From NCBI GenBank assembly GCA_028281765.1, contig JANQJF010000083.1, positions 1 through 64,000 on the forward strand: DNA of 64,000 nucleotides, given 5' to 3'. This DNA comes from Planctomycetota bacterium. Its GTDB lineage: Bacteria > Planctomycetota > UBA1135 > UBA2386. The notes beneath the pieces were generated by a model. The model had not been told where the DNA came from. It saw nothing but the letters and a program-made list of their open reading frames with translations, and searched no databases. How positions within the stretch are numbered: the first letter of the stretch is position 1; the number at the start of each line of letters is the position of its first letter. The position numbers and the translations under genes are program-made. Positions 38,809 to 47,549 of this stretch are shown here, one piece after another.

Positions 38809-40233
38809 ATGCGCACACTCCTGCTGGTCCTCGCCGTCGCCGCGATCACGATCGCTTCTACCTGTGACTCGGGAACGTCCCCGCAAGTCACGAACGTGGA
38901 CGCGGTCGCGGCTCCGCGCGCGCGGCTGCGCCTGTCCGGGCAGCTGGAGGGCTATCTCGAACCGTGCGGTTGCGCCGCGAACCAGCTCGGCGGGCTCGCG
39001 CGGCGTGCGTTCAAGATCCGCCAGGACCTGTCCTACGACCTGCTGATCGAAGGCGGCAACACGATCGCCACGAACACCGAGCTCGACATCGACAAGCTGA
39101 TCCAGATCCTGCAGGTCCTGGACGACTCGGAGCGCCGCTACCACGCACTCGGCGTCGGCAAGCGCGACCTCGAGCTCATGGACAACGCGTTCATCGAGCT
39201 GATCCAGGGCTTCCAAGGCCTCGCGACGATCTCGAGCGACCTGAAAGAGAAAGAGGTCGACGGCGGCTGGCCGTTCAAGAAGTTCGCCGAGCTCGACGCC
39301 GGCGAAGCGAAGGTGCGCATCGCGTCGCTGACGATCGACGCACCGAAAGGCTTCGAGCTCGTCGAGCCGCAGGCCGCGTGGACCGGCGCGATGGACGGCG
39401 TGGCCGACGACACGTTCCGCATCGTCATGGTGCACGCACCGTCGACGAAGGTCGTGGAAATGACCAAGCTCCAGCCGACGCCCGATCTAGTGATCGGCAT
39501 CAACGGCGCGCACCCCCATCCGCCGAACGATCCGCACGTGCACAACGACGTGCCGGTGGTCTACCCCGGCACCCGTGGCCGACACCTCGTCGACGTGTGG
39601 CTGACGCGCAAGGACGGCCGACCGGTTGTCACGAAGTACGACGCGATCCAACTCTCGGGCAGCAAGACCGCCAAGGGCGCGATGCAGGATCCGAACGTCG
39701 TCTCCGCGCTGAAGCAGCACCGCCTCGACGTCAAGGAAGCCGGGCTGCGCGAGAGCATGGCCGAGCAGTTCGACCCACCGACCAAGGCCGAATACGTCGG
39801 CTCCGAGGAGTGCGCGGACTGCCACGAAACCGCCTACAAGGTCTGGAAAGAGAGCAAGCACGGGCACGCCTGGACGACGCTCGTCGACGCCGAAGGCAGC
39901 GAGAAGTACCCGTGGCCGGTCACCCACTACCCGGACTGCGTGCAGTGCCACGTCGTGGGCTATCAGCAGAAGACGGGCTTCATCAACCCGGAGAAGACGC
40001 CGCAGCTCATGCACGTCGGCTGCGAGGAGTGCCACGGCCCGGGCAGTGAGCACATCGAGTCGGCCGAAGCCGGCCAGTTCCTCGAAGCGAGCCTGAAGAT
40101 CGAAACGAGCGTGGACATCTGCATGCGATGCCACACGTACGAACAGACCCCCACGTTCTCGGCGGAATACCTCGAGTTCTGGGAGAAGATCAAGCACGGG
40201 CACGACGACTACGAGGACGACAAGGGCAAGTAG
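38809..40233 (+). CDS. Exported tetraheme protein with phosphoesterase-like N-half
   Basis: 474 residues with a signal peptide. Residues 40-330 start with SGQLEGYLEPCGCAANQ-GGLARR and look like the UshA/metallophosphoesterase fold, but the usual metal-binding GDxxD/GNHE sites are not evident. Residues 335-474 carry four CXXCH haem sites: CADCH (335), CVQCH (377), CEECH (405) and CMRCH (438), as in cytochrome c-554-type tetraheme domains. Exported electron carrier, partner unknown. Confidence 0.85.
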   Translation: MRTLLLVLAVAAITIASTCDSGTSPQVTNVDAVAAPRARLRLSGQLEGYLEPCGCAANQLGGLARRAFKIRQDLSYDLLIEGGNTIATNTELDIDKLIQILQVLDDSERRYHALGVGKRDLELMDNAFIELIQGFQGLATISSDLKEKEVDGGWPFKKFAELDAGEAKVRIASLTIDAPKGFELVEPQAAWTGAMDGVADDTFRIVMVHAPSTKVVEMTKLQPTPDLVIGINGAHPHPPNDPHVHNDVPVVYPGTRGRHLVDVWLTRKDGRPVVTKYDAIQLSGSKTAKGAMQDPNVVSALKQHRLDVKEAGLRESMAEQFDPPTKAEYVGSEECADCHETAYKVWKESKHGHAWTTLVDAEGSEKYPWPVTHYPDCVQCHVVGYQQKTGFINPEKTPQLMHVGCEECHGPGSEHIESAEAGQFLEASLKIETSVDICMRCHTYEQTPTFSAEYLEFWEKIKHGHDDYEDDKGK

Positions 40234-40336
40234 CCCGCGCCGTCACGACGTCGGCACCACCGGCCGTTTCGCGCCGCCCTTCAGGGATTTCCCGATCCTC
40301 CCGATGATCGCTCGGGGAAGGCCCACGGGGGAGCAC

Positions 40337-40900
40337 ATGGCGCACAACCGGTACACGCGGAAGCAGATCCTGATCAATCCTCGGCTGCAGTGGCGCCTCG
40401 TGCGCGACGCATGCCTGATGCCGCTCGGCGCGCTGCTCGGTGGCAGCATCGTGATCGGGTTCCTCCTGAACATGGTTCGCGCGGAGGCGCGGTCGCTGGA
40501 CGTCGAGCTTCCTACGCTGGGCGATCTGGGTGTCGCCGGCCTGCTGTTCGTCGGCGTGTGCACGGTCGTGATCGTCTACCACGGCGTCATGTTCTCGCAC
40601 CGTATCGCCGGCCCGCTGTTCCGGTTCCGCAAGAGCTTCGACGAAGTGCTCGGCGGCAACACCAAGCTCAAGGTGCACCTGCGTCGCAACGACTACATGC
40701 ACGCGACGGCGGCGCACTTCAACGAGCTCGTCGCACACATCGACGAGAAGGAGAAGGAGCTGTTGAAGCTCCGCCAGCTCGTCGCGCTGCACCAGCTCGA
40801 GGCCGACGTCTCCGAAGCGACGCAACAGGACGTCGAAGACGTCGCGCCGGCGCTCGTCTCCGAGCAGACGCAAGACGAAGTGACGACGATCGAGCCCTAG
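40337..40900 (+). CDS. Small two-helix membrane protein with HAMP-like segment
   Basis: 187 residues, ATG at 40337 behind GGGGGAG. Two membrane helices (LMPLGALLGGSIVIGFLL and GVAGLLFVGVCTVVIVYHGVMF) enclose a short periplasmic loop. The following HRIAGPLFRFRKSFDEVLGG resembles the start of a HAMP linker, after which come charged helices. No output domain remains. Similar proteins in delta-proteobacteria and planctomycetes are called methyl-accepting chemotaxis-like, but the signalling role is uncertain. Confidence 0.7.
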   Translation: MAHNRYTRKQILINPRLQWRLVRDACLMPLGALLGGSIVIGFLLNMVRAEARSLDVELPTLGDLGVAGLLFVGVCTVVIVYHGVMFSHRIAGPLFRFRKSFDEVLGGNTKLKVHLRRNDYMHATAAHFNELVAHIDEKEKELLKLRQLVALHQLEADVSEATQQDVEDVAPALVSEQTQDEVTTIEP

Positions 40901-40906
40901 TGGGCG

Positions 40907-42115
40907 CTACGGCACGCGCACCTTCGCGAACTTGCGCTTGCCGGACTGGAGCAGGTATTCCCCTGCGGTCAGCAGCTGCACCGGGTCCTTGACCGACTCA
41001 CCGTCGAGCTTGACGCCGCCGCCCGTGACCAGGCGCCGCCCCTCGCTGTTCGACTTGCAGATCCCCGACTCTGCCAGCGCAGCCGCGACCGTGATCGCCC
41101 CGTCTCGCAGCTTGTCCGCCGAGATCTCGACGACCTCGATCTCGTCGGGCAGCCCGCCCTGCTTGAACATGCGGTCGAACTCCGCGACCGCGTTCGCCGC
41201 GGCCTCGTCGCCGTGGTATCCCGCGGTGACCATCCGCGCGAGCTCGACCTTCGCCGTGCGCGGGTGCCCAACGAGCAGCTCTTCGATCCGCTCGTCCGTC
41301 GCGTCCGTCGCAAGCGTGAAGTAGTTGCGCATCAGCTCGTCAGGCACGCTCATGCACTTGCCGAACATGTCGCGCGCTTCGTCGCGCACGCCGATGTAGT
41401 TCCCGAGCGACTTGGACATCTTCTCCGTGCCGTCGAGTCCGACGAGGATCGGCATCGTGATGCAGATTTGCGGCTTCTGGCCCTCGCGTCGCTGCAGCTC
41501 GCGCCCGACCATCAGGTTGAACAGCTGATCGGTCCCACCCAGCTCGACGTCGGCCTCGAGCTCGACCGAGTCGTGACCCTGCATGAGCGGGTAGACCATC
41601 TCGTGGACCGAGATCGGCTCGCCGGCCTTGTAGCGCTTCTCGAACGAGTCGCGCTCGAGGATCCGCGCCACGGTGTAGCCCGCGGTCAGCTTCACGCAGT
41701 CCATGAAGCTCATCTTCTCGAACCACTCGCCGTTCTCGCGCTGCTCCGCGGAGTCGATGTCGAGAACGCTGCCGACCTGCTCGATGTACGTGCGCTGGTT
41801 CTCGCGCACCTGCTCACGGGTCAACGTGGGGCGCGTCTTGTTCTTGCCGGTCGGGTCCCCGAGCATCGCCGTGCTCGTCCCCCACAGCACGATCGGCGTG
41901 TGGCCGAGCCGCTGGAAGTCTCGCAACTTGCGCAGCACGACAGTGTGCCCGAGGTGGATGTCCGGGGACGACGGGTCGATGCCGAGCTTGACGCGCAGCG
42001 GCTTGCCCGACGCCATGCTCTCTTCGAGCCGCTTCGTCAGCTCCTTCTCGTCGACGAGATCGGCGACGCCGCGCCGGATTACACGCAGCTGTTCTTCGAT
42101 TGGCGGGAACGTCAT
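40907..42115 (-). CDS. tyrS: Tyrosyl-tRNA synthetase
   Basis: 402 residues. HIGH-type motif DIHLGHTVVL, the KMSKS motif in GTEKMSKSLGN, and a C-terminal S4 RNA-binding domain (GGGVKLDGESVKDP). The DIHLGH form and overall length fit the TyrZ-like bacterial branch. Start ATG at 42115; no T-box leader was recognised upstream. Convergent with the HAMP protein (6-nt gap). Downstream of the lipoprotein at 42180. Confidence 0.95.
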   Translation of the reverse strand: MTFPPIEEQLRVIRRGVADLVDEKELTKRLEESMASGKPLRVKLGIDPSSPDIHLGHTVVLRKLRDFQRLGHTPIVLWGTSTAMLGDPTGKNKTRPTLTREQVRENQRTYIEQVGSVLDIDSAEQRENGEWFEKMSFMDCVKLTAGYTVARILERDSFEKRYKAGEPISVHEMVYPLMQGHDSVELEADVELGGTDQLFNLMVGRELQRREGQKPQICITMPILVGLDGTEKMSKSLGNYIGVRDEARDMFGKCMSVPDELMRNYFTLATDATDERIEELLVGHPRTAKVELARMVTAGYHGDEAAANAVAEFDRMFKQGGLPDEIEVVEISADKLRDGAITVAAALAESGICKSNSEGRRLVTGGGVKLDGESVKDPVQLLTAGEYLLQSGKRKFAKVRVP

Positions 42116-42179
42116 CGCGCGCCATGTTCCGCCGAGCCGGAGCCGACTGCCAGCGCGCAGTGCGAGGAGTTTGCGTTCG

Positions 42180-43208
42180 TCAGCGCGACTGCTGCTGGCG
42201 AGACCACCACCGCAACCACCCGAGGCGGTCGTCGACCGAGATCGGCGCACCAGTCAGCTCGGCGAGGGCGGCCATGCACGCCCGCGCCTGGACGCGGTCG
42301 CCGAGTCTGACTCGCGCGATCAACATCTCCGCGGCGGCGCGCTTGCGCTCTTCGGGCAAGAACCGCGTCGAGAGATAGACGTGGTCGAGGTGCTTGGTCT
42401 CTCCGCTGCGCAGGGCGTTCACGAACGTGCGCCACGGCTGCTCTCGAACCTTCTCGATCCCGCGAGGGAACAGCTCGAACTCGCGGTGAACACACTCGAC
42501 CCGACGGTTGGGATACGTCTCCCCGTCGACCTCGACGCCTCCCGGCAGCCAATGCACCTTGACCGCGAGCACACGACGCACGCCCTCGGGCGCGATCGCA
42601 TCCACGTCGAAGGGCACGACGATCGAGTCCGCGCCGAGCTCGGCAGACTCCGGGGGAGACAGAATGTCACTGAAGCTCCGCGTGACGCGTCCCCCCAAAC
42701 AATCGTAGTCCGTGACGTCCAGCTCGAGGTGGAAGCGCGCGCGCGAGGTGCCGCCCGGCTGCAGACGCACGCCAAGCGGCGCGACGGCCGGGACCTCGAA
42801 TCGCAGCGGCACGACCTCACCCAACGCAGGCGAAGCCTCCGCGCGAAGCGCGAGCGCAGCTCGCTCTTCGACGAACAGCTCGGCGTCGAGGACGCGCGCC
42901 ATAACGCGGAAGCGCTGGATCTGCATGCGCGCCCAGTCGGGTGCGGACTTGCGATCGTGCAAGTTGCACAGCTCGCGCAGCCGCGTCGGGTTGCGCTCGA
43001 GCACCGCGTCCTGCAGCAGGTGCAGGACGCTGTTGTAGTACTCGTGCAGGGGATCCCGCTTCCCGGTGCCGCCGATCCCGTCGAGCGGGATCACGACGCT
43101 CTGGGCGTCGATGATGGTCGGCACCTCGGGAGCGAGGTCCGTCGTCACGCATCCGGTCGCCAGGGCCAGCAACGCTGACCCTGTCACGAACCGAACGGGC
43201 GAACTCAC
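42180..43208 (-). CDS. Uncharacterised lipoprotein
   Basis: 342 residues. GTG start; lipobox ALATGC (Cys20). The rest has no domain I recognise: a helical region about 50-110, then a beta-rich half, then a C-terminal helix with many Arg/Trp residues. The GTG overlaps the rpsA stop (GTGA), so it is translated after rpsA. Its position in the cmk-plsC-rpsA operon suggests an envelope function, not proven. Confidence 0.65.
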   Translation of the reverse strand: MSSPVRFVTGSALLALATGCVTTDLAPEVPTIIDAQSVVIPLDGIGGTGKRDPLHEYYNSVLHLLQDAVLERNPTRLRELCNLHDRKSAPDWARMQIQRFRVMARVLDAELFVEERAALALRAEASPALGEVVPLRFEVPAVAPLGVRLQPGGTSRARFHLELDVTDYDCLGGRVTRSFSDILSPPESAELGADSIVVPFDVDAIAPEGVRRVLAVKVHWLPGGVEVDGETYPNRRVECVHREFELFPRGIEKVREQPWRTFVNALRSGETKHLDHVYLSTRFLPEERKRAAAEMLIARVRLGDRVQARACMAALAELTGAPISVDDRLGWLRWWSRQQQSR

Positions 43209-45052
43209 GCGTCGCCGCCTTCGGGCTTCGGCTCGGCCGGCGGCTCTTCGGCCGGCGCGTCACCACCCTGCTCTTCGGCTTCGCGACGGCTGACGCGCTC
43301 GCCGAGATCCTTGAGCTGGCCGGCGAGCGAACCGAGTCCGGCGACCTGCGCGGCCTCGTCGGCTTCCGCCGTCGCGGCCGGAGCCGGGGTCGCTTCGTCG
43401 TCCGTGTCGAAGTGCGTCTGGATCAGCGTCAGGCCGATCTTCCGCTCCTCGGGGTCGATCTTGATGATGCGAACCTCGACGCGCTGGCCGGACTTGACCA
43501 CCTCTTCGGGGTTCTCGACCTTGTGGTCGGCGAGCTCCGAGACGTGCAACAAGCCCTCGAGACCGCTCTCGAGCTCGACGAAGACACCGAAATTGGTGAT
43601 CTTCGTGACGGTGCCCGGCACGCTGTCACCGATGTGGTAACGCGCCGGGATGTCGCCGGCCCACGGGTCGGCCTGCAGCTGCTTGAGACCGAGCGCGATC
43701 CGCTTCTTCTCCTGGTCGACGGAGAGGACGACGCATTCGACTTCCTCGCCCTTCTTCACGACCTCGGACGGATGCGTGATCTTCTTGGTCCACGACATGT
43801 CCGTGATGTGCAGCAGCCCGTCGATACCTTCCTGCAGCTCGATGAACGCGCCGTAGTTGGTGAGGTTGCGCACACGGCCACGGATGATCGTGCCCGGCGG
43901 GTAGTTCTGCGACACCATGTCCCAGGGGTTCACCTCGGTCTGCTTCATGCCGAGGCTGATCTCCTGCTTCTCGGTGTTGATCTCGAGGACCACCACTTCG
44001 ACGTTGTCGCTGATCTGCACGACTTCGCTCGGGTGGTTGACGCGCTTGGTCCAGGACATCTCGGAGATGTGCACCAGACCTTCGACGCCGTCCTCGAGCT
44101 TGACGAACGCACCGTACGACATGAGGTTGACGACCTCGCCGGTGACTCGCGAGCCGACCGGGTACTTCGAGTCGATGTCGTCCCACGGCGAAGCAGACTT
44201 CTGCTTCATGCCGAGCGCGATGCGTTCCCGCTCGCGATCGATCTTGAGGACCTTGACCTCGACTTCGTCGTCGATCGCGACCATCTCGGACGGATGGTTG
44301 ATGCGGCCCCACGACATGTCGGTGATGTGCAGCAGGCCGTCGAGACCACCGAGGTCGACGAACACGCCGAAGTCGGCGATGTTCTTGACGACACCCGTGC
44401 GGACCTGACCTTCGTCGATTTCCTCGAGCAGCTTCTGCTTGAGCTTCTCGCGGTCCTCTTCGATCAGCTTGCGACGCGAGATGACGATGTTCATCCGGTC
44501 TTCGTCGATCTTGATGATCCGGGCCTGGATCGTCTTGCCAATCCAATCGCCGATATCACCCGTGCGGCGGATGTTGACCTGTGAGGCAGGCAGGAACACC
44601 GGCACGCCGATGTCGACGAGCAAGCCGCCCTTGATCTTGCGGAGGACTTCGCCTTCGACGACGTCGCCTTCCTTGTGGATCTCGATGACCTTTTCCCACC
44701 CGCGGATGCGATCGGCCTTGCGCTTGCTGAGGGAGATGTAGCCCTCTTCGTCGTAGATCTCTTCGACGAGGGTCTCGACCTCGGCTCCGACTTCGACGCT
44801 ATCGGGGTCGTCGAACTCGTCGAGCGGAATGCGGCCTTCGGACTTGTAGCGAACGTCCACGACGACGGTGCCGTCATCGAGGATGCGCAGCACTTTGCCC
44901 TTGACGATCTGATGGGTGGCGATGTCACCAACGGTTTGGCCGAGCGCCTCGTCGAGCTGTTCGAAGTCGACGACGCCCATGGCCTCTCCGGTCAGCTGGT
45001 CGAGCTGCTCCGGGTCGATGGCGAATTTCTTGACTAGTTGTTTGCCGTGCAT
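43205..45052 (-). CDS. rpsA: 30S ribosomal protein S1
   Basis: 615 residues with six S1 (OB-fold) repeats, boundaries near 47-115, 130-205, 212-285, 296-370, 383-460 and 470-545. The later copies have the classical GxVxxxxxFGxFVxLexGxxGLxHxSxM pattern. A C-terminal Glu/Pro/Ala-rich tail of about 60 residues follows. ATG at 45052 has no purine-rich ribosome binding site; instead a 24-nt pyrimidine-only tract lies 4 bases upstream (see separate entry). Sits after cmk-plsC, as in many bacteria. Confidence 0.96.
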   Translation of the reverse strand: MHGKQLVKKFAIDPEQLDQLTGEAMGVVDFEQLDEALGQTVGDIATHQIVKGKVLRILDDGTVVVDVRYKSEGRIPLDEFDDPDSVEVGAEVETLVEEIYDEEGYISLSKRKADRIRGWEKVIEIHKEGDVVEGEVLRKIKGGLLVDIGVPVFLPASQVNIRRTGDIGDWIGKTIQARIIKIDEDRMNIVISRRKLIEEDREKLKQKLLEEIDEGQVRTGVVKNIADFGVFVDLGGLDGLLHITDMSWGRINHPSEMVAIDDEVEVKVLKIDRERERIALGMKQKSASPWDDIDSKYPVGSRVTGEVVNLMSYGAFVKLEDGVEGLVHISEMSWTKRVNHPSEVVQISDNVEVVVLEINTEKQEISLGMKQTEVNPWDMVSQNYPPGTIIRGRVRNLTNYGAFIELQEGIDGLLHITDMSWTKKITHPSEVVKKGEEVECVVLSVDQEKKRIALGLKQLQADPWAGDIPARYHIGDSVPGTVTKITNFGVFVELESGLEGLLHVSELADHKVENPEEVVKSGQRVEVRIIKIDPEERKIGLTLIQTHFDTDDEATPAPAATAEADEAAQVAGLGSLAGQLKDLGERVSRREAEEQGGDAPAEEPPAEPKPEGGDA

Positions 45053-45056
45053 CGGC

Positions 45057-45080
45057 GGGAAAAAGGGGAAGGGAAAAAGA
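45057..45080 (-). promoter_or_regulatory. Pyrimidine-only leader upstream of rpsA
   Basis: On the mRNA strand the 24 nt directly before GCCG-ATG are only C and T, starting TCTTTTTCCC. No Shine-Dalgarno-like sequence is present between the plsC stop and the rpsA start. S1 protein prefers pyrimidine-rich RNA, so autogenous control is a natural hypothesis. Confidence 0.55.
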
Positions 45081-45085
45081 CTGGG

Positions 45086-45805
45086 TCAGTGGTTACTCGC
45101 CGCGGTCGGACCATCCGATCGGCGGCGGACATGGGGTGCAGCGTCGGCCTCTGGACCGGCGGTAGCACCATGTTCGGTTTCGGTTTTCGTGTCTCGTGAA
45201 GACTCCGCGAGCTCCGCGCGCGCGAGCTCCGCGACCATGCCGCGGACCCTCTCGAGCCCACCGGGCTTGCGAAACTCGTCGGCCGAGACGAGCTCGCCAA
45301 CGCGAATGCGGATTTTGCGCGGCCGCGGGAACGCGCGCCCGCGCGGCATCGACGCGAATGCGCCCTGGATGCCGATCGGCAGCACGGACGCACCCGAGCG
45401 GCGCACCATCAGTTCGACGCCACGCTTGAAGTCGTGGACTCGTCCATCGCGCGAACGCGTGCCTTCGGGAAACATCAGCACCATGCCGCCCGCAGACAAC
45501 AGGTCGATCGCTTCCTGCATCGACGAGCGCGTCGGCGCGTCGCGGTCGATGAACACGGTGCCGAGCGCGCGCAAGAACCGGTAGGCCAGCCCGCGCTTGC
45601 CGAGCGTCGATCGTGCGAGGAAGTGCGTCCAGCGCGGGAAGAACGCGCCGATCAGCGGCGGGTCCAGGTGACTCGTGTGGTTGCCCACGATCACGACCCC
45701 GCCCTCGGACGGGACGCGGTCCGCGCCGTGCAGCGACGCGCGCATCCAGAGCTTCGAGAACACCCGCATGCTCCACCGCGCGAGGAAGTAGCACACCGGA
45801 TTCAC
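45086..45805 (-). CDS. plsC: 1-acyl-sn-glycerol-3-phosphate acyltransferase
   Basis: 239 residues, membrane-associated. The acyltransferase motifs are GNHTSHLDPP (HX4D) and FPEGTRSRDG. The preceding hydrophobic stretch could anchor it. GTG start overlapping the cmk stop (GTGA). Makes phosphatidic acid. The C-terminal 30 residues are polar and not part of the family core. Confidence 0.92.
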   Translation of the reverse strand: MNPVCYFLARWSMRVFSKLWMRASLHGADRVPSEGGVVIVGNHTSHLDPPLIGAFFPRWTHFLARSTLGKRGLAYRFLRALGTVFIDRDAPTRSSMQEAIDLLSAGGMVLMFPEGTRSRDGRVHDFKRGVELMVRRSGASVLPIGIQGAFASMPRGRAFPRPRKIRIRVGELVSADEFRKPGGLERVRGMVAELARAELAESSRDTKTETEHGATAGPEADAAPHVRRRSDGPTAASNH

Positions 45806-46527
45806 GTGGCTCGCTCCGCGACGTCGGTCGGCTCGTCGAGTTCGACGATCGCCGCAAGACGTTCGACGACCTGGTCCGCTTCGAGGCTCGTCGTATCGAC
45901 GAGCTGCGCACCGTTCGCGCGCATCAGCGGCGCGTCGGGACGAGTGCTGTCGAGGTGATCGCGCACCGCGATCTCGTCGAGCACGTCGGACTCGCTGACC
46001 TCGGCACGCCCTTGGGCGCGGAAGTCGAGCAGTCGCCGCCGCGCCCGCTCCTGCGGGTCCGCGTCGAGGAAGAACTTCCAACGCGCGGCCGGGAAGACGA
46101 CCGAGCCCATGTCGCGCCCTTCGGCGACGACGCGACCTCGTCGCGCGACACCACGCTGCAGTTCGCGCATGCGCGAACGCACCGTGCTGAGCGCCGATAC
46201 GGCCGACACCTTGATCTCGACCTCGTGCGAACGCAAGTGACTCGAAACGTCCTTGCCATCGATCAGCACGCGGCCGAAAGGGTCGAGTTCGATGTCCAGG
46301 GCGCGCAGATGCGGCTCGACCTCTTCGGCCGATCCGAAGTCCGCAACCTGGGACTCGAGCAGATGCCACGTCACCGCGCGATACATCGCGCCGGTGTCGA
46401 GGTAGAGACAACGAAGACGCTCCGCGAGCAGCCTCGCTACCGTACTCTTACCCGATGCGGACGGGCCGTCGATCGCGACCACGTCGCGCAGCTCATCCGC
46501 GTCATCGTTGGGATTGGGGTCGGCCAA
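45802..46527 (-). CDS. cmk: Cytidylate kinase
   Basis: 241 residues, phosphorylates CMP/dCMP. P-loop GPSASGKSTVARLLA, YLDTGAMYRAVTW, AEGRDMGSVVFP and a LID with RARRRLLDF. A 16-residue polar extension precedes the P-loop region. First gene of the cmk-plsC-rpsA-lipoprotein-tyrS run. Upstream 46528-46739 (212 nt) holds its promoter and the 3' end of lpxH; no gene seen there. Confidence 0.95.
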   Translation of the reverse strand: MADPNPNDDADELRDVVAIDGPSASGKSTVARLLAERLRCLYLDTGAMYRAVTWHLLESQVADFGSAEEVEPHLRALDIELDPFGRVLIDGKDVSSHLRSHEVEIKVSAVSALSTVRSRMRELQRGVARRGRVVAEGRDMGSVVFPAARWKFFLDADPQERARRRLLDFRAQGRAEVSESDVLDEIAVRDHLDSTRPDAPLMRANGAQLVDTTSLEADQVVERLAAIVELDEPTDVAERAT

Positions 46528-46739
46528 GAGTCGGTTCGAAGCGGGCTCGAAGGAGATACGTTCGGTTGAAAACCGGAGAATGAGAAAGAGCGGTCGAAGC
46601 GCCGGTCAGCGCGAGCCCGGGTCGAGCTCGGACCGCAATACTGGAGCTGCCGTTCCGCAGCTTGCCGTGGTTCCGGGGCTGGAAAGGGGGCGCAGTGTAG
46701 CGACGCCCATTCCGCCGAGCAACGGCGCCAACGGCCGTT

Positions 46740-47549
46740 TCAAGCAAACTCGCGCGGAGCGTAGTCCGGCACTTCGCGGTCCGTGGATCGGTATCGGAGT
46801 TCCGCCCCCTCCGCCTCGAGGAACACCCCGGTCTCGTCGAACGCGGGCAGGATGAAGTATTCGCCCCGGTCGGCGAATCGACCCCGCGCCGGACGGTGGA
46901 TGTGCCCGAACACGAGGACGTCGGCGCCGGCGTCGTAGACCTCGCCGACCGCCGGGGCGACGGGGTCGAAACGGCGGTCGTCATCGCTGCTGGCGAGGTG
47001 CGTCTCACTCTTGTCGCGCGCCCGCCCACCCGCACGCAACGCCATGCTCAACGGCAGGTTACGCGCGATCCAGCGCGTCACCGGATGGCGCAGGACCCGC
47101 TTCGCACGCTGGTAGGCCGTGTCGTGCAGACAGAACTCGTCGCCGTGCATCGCGAACAGGGTCGTCCCCCCGAGGCGACACCGGAGCCCGCCGGACACGA
47201 CCCGAGCCCCGGTGCGGGCCTCGAACCGGCGATCCAGCAAGAAATCCCGATTGCCGTGCAGGACGGTCACCGGCACCCCGGCGTCCACGGTCGAGCGGAT
47301 GGCCGCGGCGACGTCGGCCCAGGCCCCGAGTTCGAGCTGGCGGACGCTGAGGTAGAACTCGAACAGGTCCCCGAGCACCAGCAGTCGAGTCCGGTCGGGT
47401 TCCCGCCGGGCCTCGGCGCACACGGTCGCGAAGGCGGCGGCGACGTCGCCTCCGTCCCTCGGCACGTGCAGATCGGACACGAGGATCGTGCGCGTACGGT
47501 CATCGTCGATCGCGTCGGCGATCTCGGTACCCGCGACGCGGAGCGTCAT
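46740..47549 (-). CDS. lpxH: UDP-2,3-diacylglucosamine diphosphatase (LpxH-type)
   Basis: 269 residues, calcineurin-like phosphoesterase. Metal residues: VSDLHV, LGDLFEF, HGNRDF, MHGDEF and FGHIHRP. The layout, including the GNRD form, is that of LpxH, which removes UMP from UDP-diacylglucosamine in lipid A synthesis. The ATG overlaps the TGA of the GH42-like gene (ATGA). Presence suggests a lipid-A-containing outer membrane. Confidence 0.87.
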   Translation of the reverse strand: MTLRVAGTEIADAIDDDRTRTILVSDLHVPRDGGDVAAAFATVCAEARREPDRTRLLVLGDLFEFYLSVRQLELGAWADVAAAIRSTVDAGVPVTVLHGNRDFLLDRRFEARTGARVVSGGLRCRLGGTTLFAMHGDEFCLHDTAYQRAKRVLRHPVTRWIARNLPLSMALRAGGRARDKSETHLASSDDDRRFDPVAPAVGEVYDAGADVLVFGHIHRPARGRFADRGEYFILPAFDETGVFLEAEGAELRYRSTDREVPDYAPREFA

